Shown piece after piece: positions 16,206-25,016 of a DNA stretch of 64,000 nucleotides (the stretch's first letter is position 1; every line of letters starts with the position of its first letter). The stretch covers positions 186,001-250,000 of the forward strand of contig NZ_PCNZ01000003.1 of assembly GCF_002975175.1 (NCBI RefSeq), in the 5' to 3' direction. Below the pieces are notes generated by a model that searched no databases, was not told the origin of the DNA, and worked only from the letters and a program-made list of their open reading frames with translations. This DNA is from Bacillus sp. MYb209. GTDB taxonomy: Bacteria; Bacillota; Bacilli; Bacillales; Bacillaceae_G. The position numbers were made by a program, and so were the translations under genes.

Positions 16206-16353
16206 AATTCATTCCTTCCTCTTTCACACTTATAATTCATTCATATTAATGACTTCTAGACATTTTATTACAACCCTCCAGTTTAAGATTTACGTGGATA
16301 AGTTACAATTCATTTGTAAATTCGTATAGTAACTCAAAAGGAGTGTTTCCCCT

Positions 16354-16578
16354 ATGCATTGGCAGCAAAAAGTACCATACTTAATCGGACACCCTGTTGG
16401 TGTTTCTCTCATAAATGGGCAAGGGACTTCCGGCGTTTTATGCGGCGTCCAAAATAATCAATTATTTGTTTACGAATACCTTTACCAAGCCCAATTTGCA
16501 ATGAAACATTATGACTTTAGACAAATTCAAGATATACACACCTTTCCAAATTGCCCACACCAAAATCCTTTATACTAA
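16354..16578 (+). CDS. Small conserved-type hypothetical protein
   Basis: A 74-residue protein with a clear AAAAGGAG ribosome site and its own downstream terminator. It has the pattern of a small beta-barrel: PYLIGHPVGVSLINGQGTSG, VLCGVQNNQLFVYEYL, and a His/Cys/Pro-rich tail (HTFPNCPHQNP). I do not recognise a named family. It could be a spore-associated protein, but no sigma-factor site decides this. Confidence 0.65.
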   Translation: MHWQQKVPYLIGHPVGVSLINGQGTSGVLCGVQNNQLFVYEYLYQAQFAMKHYDFRQIQDIHTFPNCPHQNPLY

Positions 16579-16612
16579 AAAAACAGGAACGGCTTTATTG
16601 CCATTCCTGTTT
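16577..16612. terminator. Terminator
   Basis: AAACAGGAA...TTCCTGTTT hairpin flanked by A-rich and T-rich ends, between the small gene at 16354 and the converging dltD. Confidence 0.75.
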
Positions 16613-16626
16613 CTATTGTTTTCACG

Positions 16627-17808
16627 CTATTTTTCAGAGTAAAACTTCTGCACTGCTTCATCAAAATAGATCCAGCCTTTCCAGCCTAAATGAATTGTAT
16701 CTTTTAAGAAATACTTATCATATTCATGGCTAGAAAAATCGACTACTGGGTATCCGGCTTTCTCGACTTGCTCGCGAACCTTATTATAATACACATCACG
16801 GCGTTCTTTCGGGAAACCAGCGTAATCATACCACGGTCCGTTTACAGGTACAGAAATAAAGAGTGGTTTTACATTTTTTTCTTTGAAAAGATCTAAAACA
16901 ATTTGTAAGTCATCATATTCTGGTGATTCATCATACGATTCATTTGCTCTAAAGTTTTTTAACACTTTTAATTTTTTCTTTAAATTATGTTTATAGTAAT
17001 ACGGATTTTCAATTCCGAATGTATTTGTTGTGGATTCCGCCTTACCTTCTTGTTCCGCTTGTTTACGTGCATCTTCCCAAGAAATTGAACGCAGTCCTGT
17101 ATTTGTTTTCTCTTTCACCGGTTCGATCTTAAATAGAGAATTAAATAAATCTCGATGATCTAAAATATTCCGGTACATATATGCTAGCGGTTTAGCTAGT
17201 CCAGCTTTGATGTTATGTTTTGTATCGTTATATACAATACTTTCTAGCGAACTACTTAATATCGCATCTTTACGAACAACTTTGTAATCTAGTAAACGTT
17301 TCGCAATTTTTTTCTTCATTTCAGGATTTATTTCGTCATTAAAAATAAAGTGATAGGCTTGTTGTTTGGAGAAATTATTTGTAAAATCCCCTTGTGATAC
17401 ACCGGTTTTTGTAAACCATTGTGGTGAAAGAACGAAGACTACCTTTTTACCTTCTAATTCATCTATTGTCGACGTCATATTTAAAATATGAGCCAAGCTT
17501 TGCGTACCACCAGTTCCTATTAGAAATGGTGTGAAACCTGCAGGGTTTACTTTGAAATAATTAGACGGATGATATGCATCCATTCGTAAAAATTCTGATG
17601 AACCGTACATCGGTAAATACTGCGAATTCTCTAACATTTTCTGCTGTAAGAAAACACTTTGTAATTTCTCTTTTTGCAAGGAAGTTGCTGCATCTTCAAC
17701 TTTCTTATCGCTAATAAGTGATATTAAACTTTTAGATGGGATAAGCAGTACAATGAAAAAGAGTAGACACGCTAAAATAATGGGGCCAAAAGCATGCTTC
17801 ATCTTCAT
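16627..17808 (-). CDS. dltD: D-alanyl-lipoteichoic acid biosynthesis protein DltD
   Basis: A 393-residue DltD: one N-terminal membrane anchor (about 7-25) and an extracellular SGNH-like domain. The nucleophile region is MYGSSEFLR near residue 70 and the C-terminal catalytic Asp-x-x-His lies in KDTIHLGWKGW. DltD completes D-alanylation of teichoic acids on the outer face of the membrane. Here it stands alone; no dltX, A, B or C lies beside it, although DltD is normally the last gene of that operon. It may be a second copy or serve another acylation system. Confidence 0.9.
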   Translation of the reverse strand: MKMKHAFGPIILACLLFFIVLLIPSKSLISLISDKKVEDAATSLQKEKLQSVFLQQKMLENSQYLPMYGSSEFLRMDAYHPSNYFKVNPAGFTPFLIGTGGTQSLAHILNMTSTIDELEGKKVVFVLSPQWFTKTGVSQGDFTNNFSKQQAYHFIFNDEINPEMKKKIAKRLLDYKVVRKDAILSSSLESIVYNDTKHNIKAGLAKPLAYMYRNILDHRDLFNSLFKIEPVKEKTNTGLRSISWEDARKQAEQEGKAESTTNTFGIENPYYYKHNLKKKLKVLKNFRANESYDESPEYDDLQIVLDLFKEKNVKPLFISVPVNGPWYDYAGFPKERRDVYYNKVREQVEKAGYPVVDFSSHEYDKYFLKDTIHLGWKGWIYFDEAVQKFYSEK

Positions 17809-18075
17809 CTGTTATCCCTCTTTCTATTACTAATAAATTGTAACCCTTGTTTATGACACGCCATCATTTTCTCCTTTTTTCTATACATGTTCCATTCTAT
17901 TTATCTATTATTTACATGTATGTATTTCCTTCCGTTGCGCTATTAAGTCCTATATTTATAGCACAAGAAAATGTTTCCAAAGAAACATGTTAATTATACA
18001 AGATTCTACATAAATTTCACACTGGAATTTATGTAATAATTTTATTTTTAAGCGATGAAAAAACATATAAAATGT

Positions 18076-18198
18076 CTATAACTCATTTAGAGCTGTAGGA
18101 TATTCAAAATATGATAATAAACGTCCGTTATGATTAACATTTTCTACATTCGGTCTCCTCACGAATAACCTTTTCGTATGTATTGCAAATACAGACAT
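18076..18198 (-). CDS. Possible 40-residue small protein
   Basis: A short frame starting MSVFAIHTKRLFVRRPN and ending PTALNEL has a near-ideal AGGAGAGGG ribosome site just before its ATG. It lies in the 505-bp gap between the oppA-type gene and dltD, on their strand. There is no recognised family and no terminator of its own. The ribosome site is the only strong evidence, so this stays tentative. The rest of the gap shows nothing. Confidence 0.4.
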   Translation of the reverse strand: MSVFAIHTKRLFVRRPNVENVNHNGRLLSYFEYPTALNEL

Positions 18199-18267
18199 AA
18201 TCCCTCTCCTAATACTGTTTACAGATTAATAAATTATAAGCATGAACTATCATTCTGCTTTAAATAA

Positions 18268-18306
18268 GAACAAACAGACTACCACATATGTGAAGTCTGT
18301 TTGTTC
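18268..18306 (-). terminator. Terminator of the ykfB-ykfC-oppA operon
   Basis: A long 13-bp stem (GAACAAACAGACT / AGTCTGTTTGTTC) follows the stop codon of the substrate-binding protein gene on the minus strand. Confidence 0.8.
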
Positions 18307-18313
18307 TCTCACT

Positions 18314-19936
18314 TTATTTTTGCACGTCCGCCCATTTTAGGCTTGTTGCTGGACCAAATTGGTGAACATATAAATCTTTCACGTATGGTTTTTGTAAGTA
18401 AGATAATCCGCGCTGGAATACTGGTGCGATTACTGCATCATCAAGGAGTACTTTTTCAGCATCTTGCAATGCCTTCCAACGAGCTTTTTCATCATTACCT
18501 AATTCTGTTTTAATCTTTTTAATTAACGCATCATATTCTGGATTTGCATATCCTGTATTATTGACAGTACTTCCCGAAAGGAATACTTCTAAGTAAGTCA
18601 TTGGATCTGGATAATCAGGTAACCAGCGTGATAACGACATTTCATATTCTTTTTTCTTCTCTAGCGCTAGTTTTTGCGTATGTGGTTGTAATTTCACATT
18701 TACCTTTAATCCTGGTAAATTTTTCTCAAGCTGCTCTTTAACATATTCGCCTACCTTTTTAAAGTTTTCTAAGTCATAGTTTAATAGTTCTAACGTCACT
18801 TCATTCGTGCCTGTCTCTTGTTTTGCCTTTTCCCAATATTCCTTTGCCTTTTTTACGTCCGTCTTATTAAACTCTCCTGCCGTTTCTCTAAAGTCTTTCT
18901 TGTCTGGCCCTTTTAAAAACCCTTTCGGAACGTAGTAGTTGGCAGCTACCGAACCATCATTTAAAAATGAAGTCGCGAGCCCCTTCTTATCAAAAACTGT
19001 GCTAAGTGCAAGACGGGCATTTTTATTTTTAAGAATCGGTACATTTTCATTGAAACGGAAGAAATACATAACTGGATCTGTATATTGTTTCAGTTCTTTA
19101 TTATTTTTATATTTATCTACGAATTCTGTAGAAATGACCGCTCTGTCTACTTTATCTGTTTCATATAAATTTACCGCCGTTGAAATTTCTTTAACAATTT
19201 GGTAGTTTACTTCATCTAACTTCACTTCTTTTCCATCCCAATATTTATCGTTTTTCTTCATTGTAAAACTTGCTTCGTGCTTCCACTCCGACAACGTAAA
19301 CGGCCCATTATACACCGCTTTATTTGCCTCTAAACCGTATTTATCACCTTGCTCTTTCGCAAACTTTTCATTAATTGGATAGAAAGACGGTAAAATAAGT
19401 AGTTTCGTAAAATACGGTACTGGATGTTCTAATTCCACAACGAACGTTTTATCATCTTTTGCTTTCACACCTAATTCTTCTAATCCTAATTGTTTCTTAT
19501 TTATCTTTTCTGCATTTTTTACATCGTACGCAATATATGCATATTGAGAGGCTGTATCTGGATTAATAAGTTGCTTCCAAGCATATACGTAATCATGAGC
19601 TGTTACTGGATCACCATTAGACCATTTCGCATCACGCAAGTGGAATGTATAAGTCTTTCCGTCTTTACTCACTTCATATTTTTGTGCCCCAGCCTGGATC
19701 ACTTCATCATTTTTCGATAAACGGAATAACCCTTCCATAACATTGTTTAAAACATTAAACGATACTGCATCTGTTACTTTTCCAGAATTCAGTGACGGAA
19801 TTTCACCCGTTTCTAGTAGTTGTAATACTTTTTTCTCATCTTTCGGCTTCGTAGCTGTTTTTTCTTTCGCACAGCCTACTAAAAATGAAGAGACAAGTAG
19901 AGTACTAACTAATGAATAGCGAACAACCTTTTTCAT
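18314..19936 (-). CDS. Peptide ABC transporter substrate-binding lipoprotein (OppA family)
   Basis: A 540-residue SBP_bac_5 protein. The lipobox is in LLVSSFLVGCAKE, with the lipidated Cys near 22. Family segments include TYTFHLRDAKWSNGDPVTAHDYVYAWK and PDYPDPMTYLEVFLSGS. No permease or ATPase genes are nearby, so it must use a permease encoded elsewhere. It lies 20 bp after ykfC in an operon of murein-peptide enzymes, which suggests it captures cell-wall tripeptide or muropeptide fragments, as MppA does; that specificity is inferred. Confidence 0.88.
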   Translation of the reverse strand: MKKVVRYSLVSTLLVSSFLVGCAKEKTATKPKDEKKVLQLLETGEIPSLNSGKVTDAVSFNVLNNVMEGLFRLSKNDEVIQAGAQKYEVSKDGKTYTFHLRDAKWSNGDPVTAHDYVYAWKQLINPDTASQYAYIAYDVKNAEKINKKQLGLEELGVKAKDDKTFVVELEHPVPYFTKLLILPSFYPINEKFAKEQGDKYGLEANKAVYNGPFTLSEWKHEASFTMKKNDKYWDGKEVKLDEVNYQIVKEISTAVNLYETDKVDRAVISTEFVDKYKNNKELKQYTDPVMYFFRFNENVPILKNKNARLALSTVFDKKGLATSFLNDGSVAANYYVPKGFLKGPDKKDFRETAGEFNKTDVKKAKEYWEKAKQETGTNEVTLELLNYDLENFKKVGEYVKEQLEKNLPGLKVNVKLQPHTQKLALEKKKEYEMSLSRWLPDYPDPMTYLEVFLSGSTVNNTGYANPEYDALIKKIKTELGNDEKARWKALQDAEKVLLDDAVIAPVFQRGLSYLQKPYVKDLYVHQFGPATSLKWADVQK

Positions 19937-19956
19937 ATAAAGCCCCCCTATCTTTT

Positions 19957-20958
19957 TTAAGGTAAGTAACGACGAGCGCCAGCGTATTCTTCTATATATC
20001 CTGGTGTATTTAACGGTATAATTTCTACCGATCTTTCAGCTCTTGGTGAATGAATCATATTCCCATCACCAATATACATTGCAACGTGATGAACACTGCC
20101 TTTTCCTTGATTATGTGCAAAGAATATTAAGTCTCCCTTTTGTAGGTTTTCTTTATCAACCGCAATTCCTGCTTTTGATTGTGGCCCCGAATCTCGCGGG
20201 ATTGTAATACCATGCGATTTATATATCGTATGAGTAAATCCTGAGCAATCAAAACCGAAGCCACTTGTACCAGCCCATATATACGGTAATCCTAAAAACA
20301 TCTTACCGGTGTTTATTAAATCATCAGCTGTTGGCGTAGGAATATCATTTTGAGAACGGTAAACAGTTCCATCATTTTTCCGTAGCCACGCCTTCTGGCC
20401 ATTTGGCAACAACACACGGTATGAAATCGTATCTTCACTTAATAGCGGTAAACGCGTATTATAGCTGACTTCAAGCGATTTATGTTTTTCAGAAGGATTA
20501 ATATATAAAATTGCTGTCGGTTTTGTAATTAAAACGAAGGGCTGTCCTGCCTTATCTGCAAATTCTTGATTATACGTTAATTGTTTTTCGGGCATCCACC
20601 CTGGGTATCCTTCTTCATTTCGCGGCGTTGGCTGTCCATGCACTAGCACTTTTACCCAAACACCTCGTTTATCAATTACCGTTACTTCTTGACCGAGTAG
20701 CGCTTGCGTTTCTAATTTATTTGCACTTGTTAACCAAAGCTTCTCATCTAGCGTCATTGATTTCGTCCACTTCCATAAATTAACAGGATTTGTCGCACTC
20801 GGTTCATCGATTGGCCGAAGTGAATCTGGTGCAGTCCATAACGTTGCAGCCGATACGTCTATATACGCTTTATTTTCTTTCCTCTCTTCGGCATTTGCCG
20901 CTGTAAACGATGAAAAAATAAATAATGTTGTTAATAATGCAGTCCCCATTTTTTTCAT
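19957..20958 (-). CDS. ykfC: Gamma-D-glutamyl-L-diamino acid endopeptidase, NlpC/P60 (YkfC)
   Basis: 333 residues: a signal peptide (1-23), two SH3-like regions (about 30-130 and 140-205) and an NlpC/P60 domain (about 210-333). The catalytic set is visible as Cys238 in GFDCSGF, His291 in VHHVAMYIGD and His303 in MIHSPR. This matches the B. cereus YkfC type, which cleaves L-Ala-gamma-D-Glu from free murein peptides. Its partner epimerase is encoded 40 bp upstream. It starts behind AAGGAGGATATGT. Confidence 0.93.
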   Translation of the reverse strand: MKKMGTALLTTLFIFSSFTAANAEERKENKAYIDVSAATLWTAPDSLRPIDEPSATNPVNLWKWTKSMTLDEKLWLTSANKLETQALLGQEVTVIDKRGVWVKVLVHGQPTPRNEEGYPGWMPEKQLTYNQEFADKAGQPFVLITKPTAILYINPSEKHKSLEVSYNTRLPLLSEDTISYRVLLPNGQKAWLRKNDGTVYRSQNDIPTPTADDLINTGKMFLGLPYIWAGTSGFGFDCSGFTHTIYKSHGITIPRDSGPQSKAGIAVDKENLQKGDLIFFAHNQGKGSVHHVAMYIGDGNMIHSPRAERSVEIIPLNTPGYIEEYAGARRYLP

Positions 20959-20997
20959 ACATATCCTCCTTAAAAGATAGTTTGCTAGACACTACTT

Positions 20998-22050
20998 CTA
21001 AGACTGTATATTCACTGCAGAATGCAGGTTTACCTTTGGTCCAGTGTAAGTTATTCCTTCCGGCTCTTCTACTAACCATAATGGTGCGTCAAGATCAAAG
21101 TAATGAATATTCGGATGAGATGCAGCTAAATGTGCAACAGCACTAACTGAGAGTGAAGATTCCATCATACTTCCAACCATACATTTCACACCAGCTGCTT
21201 CAGCGATATCTGCAATACGCCACGCTTCACGTATACCACCGCATTTCATTAATTTAATATTGAGTAAGTCTGCATATCCTCCTTGGACAAGCTTTAAAGC
21301 ATCCCTTGCTGAAAATATACTTTCATCTGCCATAATAGGCGTTTGTACATTATCTTTCACGTATTTTAATCCATCCCAATTTTTCGCATGAACAGGTTGT
21401 TCTACAAATTCTATATTTAAATTTCTATTCTCCATTTCTTTAATAATAGAAACCGCTTCTTTCGGTTTCCATCCTTGATTTGCATCTAAACGTAACGTCG
21501 TATTTTTGGGTACTACATTTCGAATTGCCTCTATGCGTTCCAAATCTAAATGCGCCTCTTTACCCACCTTAATTTTTAATATTTGGAATCCCTTTTCGAT
21601 ATGCTTTTTCGCTTCTTTTGCCATTAATAAAGGTTCATCCACACTTACTGTAATATCAGTATAAACCTCTTTCTTTCCACCTAGTAATGCGTATAACGGT
21701 ATGTTGTGAAATTGACAATATACATCGTATAAAGCCATATCTACCGCCGCTTTCGCACTTGTATTTCCTATACAACTCATTTGAATGTGTAACAATAACG
21801 TTTGAAATTGCAGTACATCTTTTTCAACTAATACAGAACGAATTGGTCCTAATATTGCTTCCTCAATCCCGTTGGCAAAATCACCTGTAATAACCGGCGT
21901 TGCTGCAGCAGCTCCTTTTCCAACGATCCCTTCATCTGTATGAATAAACACATCTATACTTTCGATTTCCGTTACAGTACGAAGCGCTGTTTTAAATGGT
22001 GTATGAAGCTTTACATGTCGGCGGTTTACCTTCACATCGGTTATTTTCAT
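20998..22050 (-). CDS. ykfB: L-Ala-D/L-Glu (dipeptide) epimerase
   Basis: About 350 residues of the enolase superfamily, muconate-lactonising subgroup. The KxK motif is in ILKIKVGKEAHL, and metal ligands are in LRLDANQGW, EFVEQPV and MADES. It epimerises L-Ala-D-Glu released by YkfC to L-Ala-L-Glu, which peptidases can then degrade. The ATG at 22050 is preferred over the one 9 nt upstream because GAAAGGATG is then at the right distance. It is first in the ykfB-ykfC-oppA operon. Confidence 0.92.
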   Translation of the reverse strand: MKITDVKVNRRHVKLHTPFKTALRTVTEIESIDVFIHTDEGIVGKGAAAATPVITGDFANGIEEAILGPIRSVLVEKDVLQFQTLLLHIQMSCIGNTSAKAAVDMALYDVYCQFHNIPLYALLGGKKEVYTDITVSVDEPLLMAKEAKKHIEKGFQILKIKVGKEAHLDLERIEAIRNVVPKNTTLRLDANQGWKPKEAVSIIKEMENRNLNIEFVEQPVHAKNWDGLKYVKDNVQTPIMADESIFSARDALKLVQGGYADLLNIKLMKCGGIREAWRIADIAEAAGVKCMVGSMMESSLSVSAVAHLAASHPNIHYFDLDAPLWLVEEPEGITYTGPKVNLHSAVNIQS

Positions 22051-22073
22051 TTTGTTCATCCTTTCATTGTCTA

Positions 22074-22124
22074 TAAAGTGAAACTTTAATCCGCAGGAGG
22101 CTTTATCCGGCCATTAATGTGGAA
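22074..22124 (+). repeat. Truncated bcr1-like repeat head
   Basis: AAAGTGAAACTTTAATC followed by GCAGGAGGCTTTATCC resembles the first ~50 bp of the copies at 46285 and 61308, then stops. The core and tail are missing. It sits between ykfB and the DUF3870 terminator. Confidence 0.5.
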
Positions 22125-22125
22125 C

Positions 22126-22166
22126 AAAAAAATCCAGCCATAAGAAGATTCTTACGGCTGGATTTT
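22126..22166. terminator. Terminator of the DUF3870 gene
   Basis: AAAATCCAGCC...GGCTGGATTTT hairpin with A7 on one side and TTTTG on the other. Confidence 0.8.
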
Positions 22167-22168
22167 GT

Positions 22169-22495
22169 CTATGAGTGGGTAGACAAAGCAGCGATCTGAT
22201 TATATTTTTTTTGTGCATCTTTCAGTGCTACAAGCAGCGCCTTTTGAGACGAACCGAAATAACGATTTTTTATTTCTGTTACTAGCGCTGGATCATTAAT
22301 ATTTTTATGTAGAAATAAATATTTAACAAATTGAGATGTTAATGCAATTGTCGCTGAGCAATCTGCATCTACAATTTCCCCTGTATCCTTCTCAAGTACA
22401 AATGCTACAAAATAGCTTTTGTACTTTTCGGTAATGGGATTATTTTGAGGTGCTTTCGCATCCCCTACGATGTAAATTGTATTTGAAGCGTACAC
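22169..22495 (-). CDS. DUF3870 domain-containing protein
   Basis: 108 residues matching DUF3870: it opens with TIYIVGDAKAPQNNPITEKYKSYFVAFV, has a DADCSATIALTSQFV middle and a basic helical C-terminus. The start is GTG with an AGGAAG ribosome site. The function is unknown. It is a single-gene unit with its own terminator. Confidence 0.8.
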   Translation of the reverse strand: MYASNTIYIVGDAKAPQNNPITEKYKSYFVAFVLEKDTGEIVDADCSATIALTSQFVKYLFLHKNINDPALVTEIKNRYFGSSQKALLVALKDAQKKYNQIAALSTHS

Positions 22496-22762
22496 AGCTA
22501 TCTTCCTTTCTTATACGAGGATAACGGTTTTCTTAACAGACGTATGAGCTGTTAACTCAACGTTGATTAAAAAATATATCCGCTTATCTTGTATTATATA
22601 TAATTGACAGAATTTTAACAATATTTATTTTGACATATATTCCATAATTATAAAAATCTCTTAAAACAATTAAAAATGGCTCAAACTTCTCATTTTTACA
22701 ATATGTCATTACTCCTTGTACCATGACATTCACACTACAAACCCCTTTTTCCCCCATACATC

Positions 22763-22790
22763 AAAAAACAGTTAGCTATCGCTAACTGTT
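22763..22790 (-). terminator. Terminator of the DivIC-like gene
   Basis: AACAGTTAGC...GCTAACTGTT followed by T6 on the minus strand. The remaining 22496-22762 intergenic DNA is AT-rich with no visible gene. Confidence 0.8.
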
Positions 22791-22798
22791 CCACCACT

Positions 22799-23161
22799 TC
22801 ACTTTGGCAATACGAATATTGTTTCGTTTGACTTAGAAAATTGATACTCTTTTCTCGCAAACTTTAAAATTTCTTCTTCATTATCCGTTAAATTCTCGAT
22901 GTTAGTCTTTAAAGAACCTTGATCTTTCTTTAAAGAAACTAATTGTTTCTTTTGGTTCGTTATTGTATTTTTTTTGCCATTAATTACTTCTTGTTGTTTC
23001 GTTAAAATATATTGAACGTACAAAGTAGTCGCAGCAATAAAAATGAACATGAAAATAAAACGCCTTAACTTCTTCTTATTTATAGTTCGATTGTCGTTAG
23101 GCTGTGATAGTTGCTCTGGTATATTAGGAATATTTACTCTTTTGAGTTTCCTCATTTTCAA
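22799..23161 (-). CDS. Septum formation initiator (FtsB/DivIC-like) protein
   Basis: A 120-residue bitopic protein: a basic cytoplasmic N-terminus (1-33), one transmembrane segment (about 34-52), a coiled coil rich in Lys/Gln/Leu (about 55-90) and a C-terminal EEEILKFARKEYQFSKSNE segment typical of FtsB/DivIC. DivIC stabilises the divisome through FtsL and DivIB. The principal divIC lies elsewhere in Bacillus genomes, so this is likely a paralogue with a specialised role. It is a single-gene unit. Confidence 0.8.
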   Translation of the reverse strand: MKMRKLKRVNIPNIPEQLSQPNDNRTINKKKLRRFIFMFIFIAATTLYVQYILTKQQEVINGKKNTITNQKKQLVSLKKDQGSLKTNIENLTDNEEEILKFARKEYQFSKSNETIFVLPK

Positions 23162-23444
23162 ATCCCCCTAACCCATATTTTTTCACTACCATCGGCACGA
23201 TCTCTTACTAACTTAAATTCTATTCTTATAAAATAAGCTCCTTCACAAAAAAATCTCATAAATTAACCAATTAGAGATAGCGTTCGACGACATCTCTGTA
23301 TTTAAAGTAAAATTTTTTATTTATGCTGCAATAAAATAGTAGTTTATGTTATTCTTTTTCCTCTATTGTAGAAAACATTTTCACTCACATAAATTCTCCC
23401 TTTGCATACCGATGTTATAACTTGCTTACAAGAAGGAAGAAACG

Positions 23445-24371
23445 ATGCACTACCGTACATTAGGTAAAACTGGAATCACTGTTTCAGAAATTGGCTTTGG
23501 AGCGTGGGCGATTGGCGGCGATGAATGGGGGCCTGTTAACGACAAACAATCTATTACCGCTATGAAGAAAGCAATTGAATGCGGCGTAAACTTTATTGAT
23601 ACTGCTGATGTATACGGATTAGGCCATAGTGAAAGGTTAGTAACTCAAGCGATAAGAGAGCACCGTAATAATATCATTTTATCAACGAAAGGCGGTTTAA
23701 TTGGGCATCACTATGATCCAAGTGGAGAGCCTGTTTATAATACTGCCGAAAAAGTGATCGCAGTCTTTGAAACTAGCTTACTGCGCCTAGAAACAGATTA
23801 TATTGATGTTTATTTCTGTCACATTTGGTGGGATAAACAAGAAGAAACAGAAGCATTTTTACGCGCATTTGAAATATTAAAACGGGACGGAAAAGTAAGA
23901 GCTGTTGGTGTTTCAACTCACGACCTACAATATATAAAACACTTCAATAAAAACGATGAAATTGATGTTGTGCAACTTGATTACAACATATTAAACCGAA
24001 AACCAGAAAACGACATACTGCCCTACCTACAAGAGAACAATTTAGGAGCTGTTATACGCGGACCTTTAAAAATGGGGATATTAACTGGAAAGTTTACAAA
24101 TAAAACAACTTTTCCTGACGAAGATTTACGCAAAGAATGGCCAAAAGAAAAGTGGTTTCAAGAAGATTTACAAAAAGTAGAAAAATTAAGATTACTCTCA
24201 AATAAAAATCAGACATTAGGACAACTTGCACTTCGCTATGTCCTCTCCCATCCAGCAGTATCGGTCGCAATTCCTGGCGCAAAAACAGAAAAACAAGCGA
24301 AAGAAAATGCAGATGCAACTACCCGTCCGATCCTTACAGATGAGGAATTAGCGTATATTCATTCAATATAA
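23445..24371 (+). CDS. Aldo/keto reductase
   Basis: A 308-residue (alpha/beta)8-barrel oxidoreductase. The catalytic tetrad region is visible in FIDTADVYGLGHSE (Asp, Tyr), LSTKGG (Lys) and YFCHIWW (His), with the C-terminal VAIPGAKTEKQAKENADA NADPH-binding stretch. The substrate is unknown. It stands alone with a downstream terminator; 283 bp of featureless AT-rich DNA lies upstream. Confidence 0.9.
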   Translation: MHYRTLGKTGITVSEIGFGAWAIGGDEWGPVNDKQSITAMKKAIECGVNFIDTADVYGLGHSERLVTQAIREHRNNIILSTKGGLIGHHYDPSGEPVYNTAEKVIAVFETSLLRLETDYIDVYFCHIWWDKQEETEAFLRAFEILKRDGKVRAVGVSTHDLQYIKHFNKNDEIDVVQLDYNILNRKPENDILPYLQENNLGAVIRGPLKMGILTGKFTNKTTFPDEDLRKEWPKEKWFQEDLQKVEKLRLLSNKNQTLGQLALRYVLSHPAVSVAIPGAKTEKQAKENADATTRPILTDEELAYIHSI

Positions 24372-24416
24372 AACAAGACCAGCAGTTGGAAATATCCAAA
24401 TGCTGGTCTTGTTTTA
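24371..24416. terminator. Bidirectional terminator
   Basis: AAAACAAGACCAGCA...TGCTGGTCTTGTTTT, between the converging aldo/keto reductase and PfpI-like genes. Confidence 0.85.
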
Positions 24417-24419
24417 CTT

Positions 24420-25016
24420 TTAATATTGTAAATCTATATCATATTCCATTCTCTTCGCTGTTTCTTCAGCAACCTCAGCACCTAACAAATTTTTCACAAT
24501 ATGAAATGACATATTAATTCCGGCTGAAATTCCACCAGACGTAATAATATGCCCCTCATCTACAAACTTTACATTTTCTAACATTTCAACATTCGGAAAA
24601 TCTTTTCTAAAGTTTTCAATACTAGCCCAATGTGTTGTCGCTTGTTTTTCCTCAAGTAAACCTGCTTTCGCTAACAAAAGCGCTCCAGTACAAACAGAAG
24701 CCATTAACTTCACTTCTTTCATTTGCTGGCAAATCCAATTTATTATAATTTCATTTTCCACTTCGTTTTCCCTAACACCTAACCCACCAGGAATAATTAA
24801 AATATCAACTGGAGGTAAGTTTTCAATGCTATAATCCGGTTGTACCTTTAATCCGTTCCGCGCTATAATCATTTCCCCATCTTGGCTAACGGTATGTACA
24901 GTAAATGGTTGTTCACCATTCGTTGTAGTAACGGAAAAAACTTCAAACGGCCCCGCGAAATCTAACACTTCCACTTCATTAAATAGAAAAATCCCTACAT
25001 TCCAGCGATTGATCAT
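24420..25016 (-). CDS. DJ-1/PfpI family protein
   Basis: A 198-residue glutamine-amidotransferase-like fold. It has the nucleophile elbow in MASVCTGALLLAKAG near residue 100 and the PGGLGVRENE stretch. Proteins of this type are related to isonitrile hydratases and to the N-terminal half of some AraC regulators, but there is no HTH here. It overlaps the ankyrin gene upstream by 4 bp (ATGA), so the two are co-translated. Confidence 0.87.
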   Translation of the reverse strand: MINRWNVGIFLFNEVEVLDFAGPFEVFSVTTTNGEQPFTVHTVSQDGEMIIARNGLKVQPDYSIENLPPVDILIIPGGLGVRENEVENEIIINWICQQMKEVKLMASVCTGALLLAKAGLLEEKQATTHWASIENFRKDFPNVEMLENVKFVDEGHIITSGGISAGINMSFHIVKNLLGAEVAEETAKRMEYDIDLQY

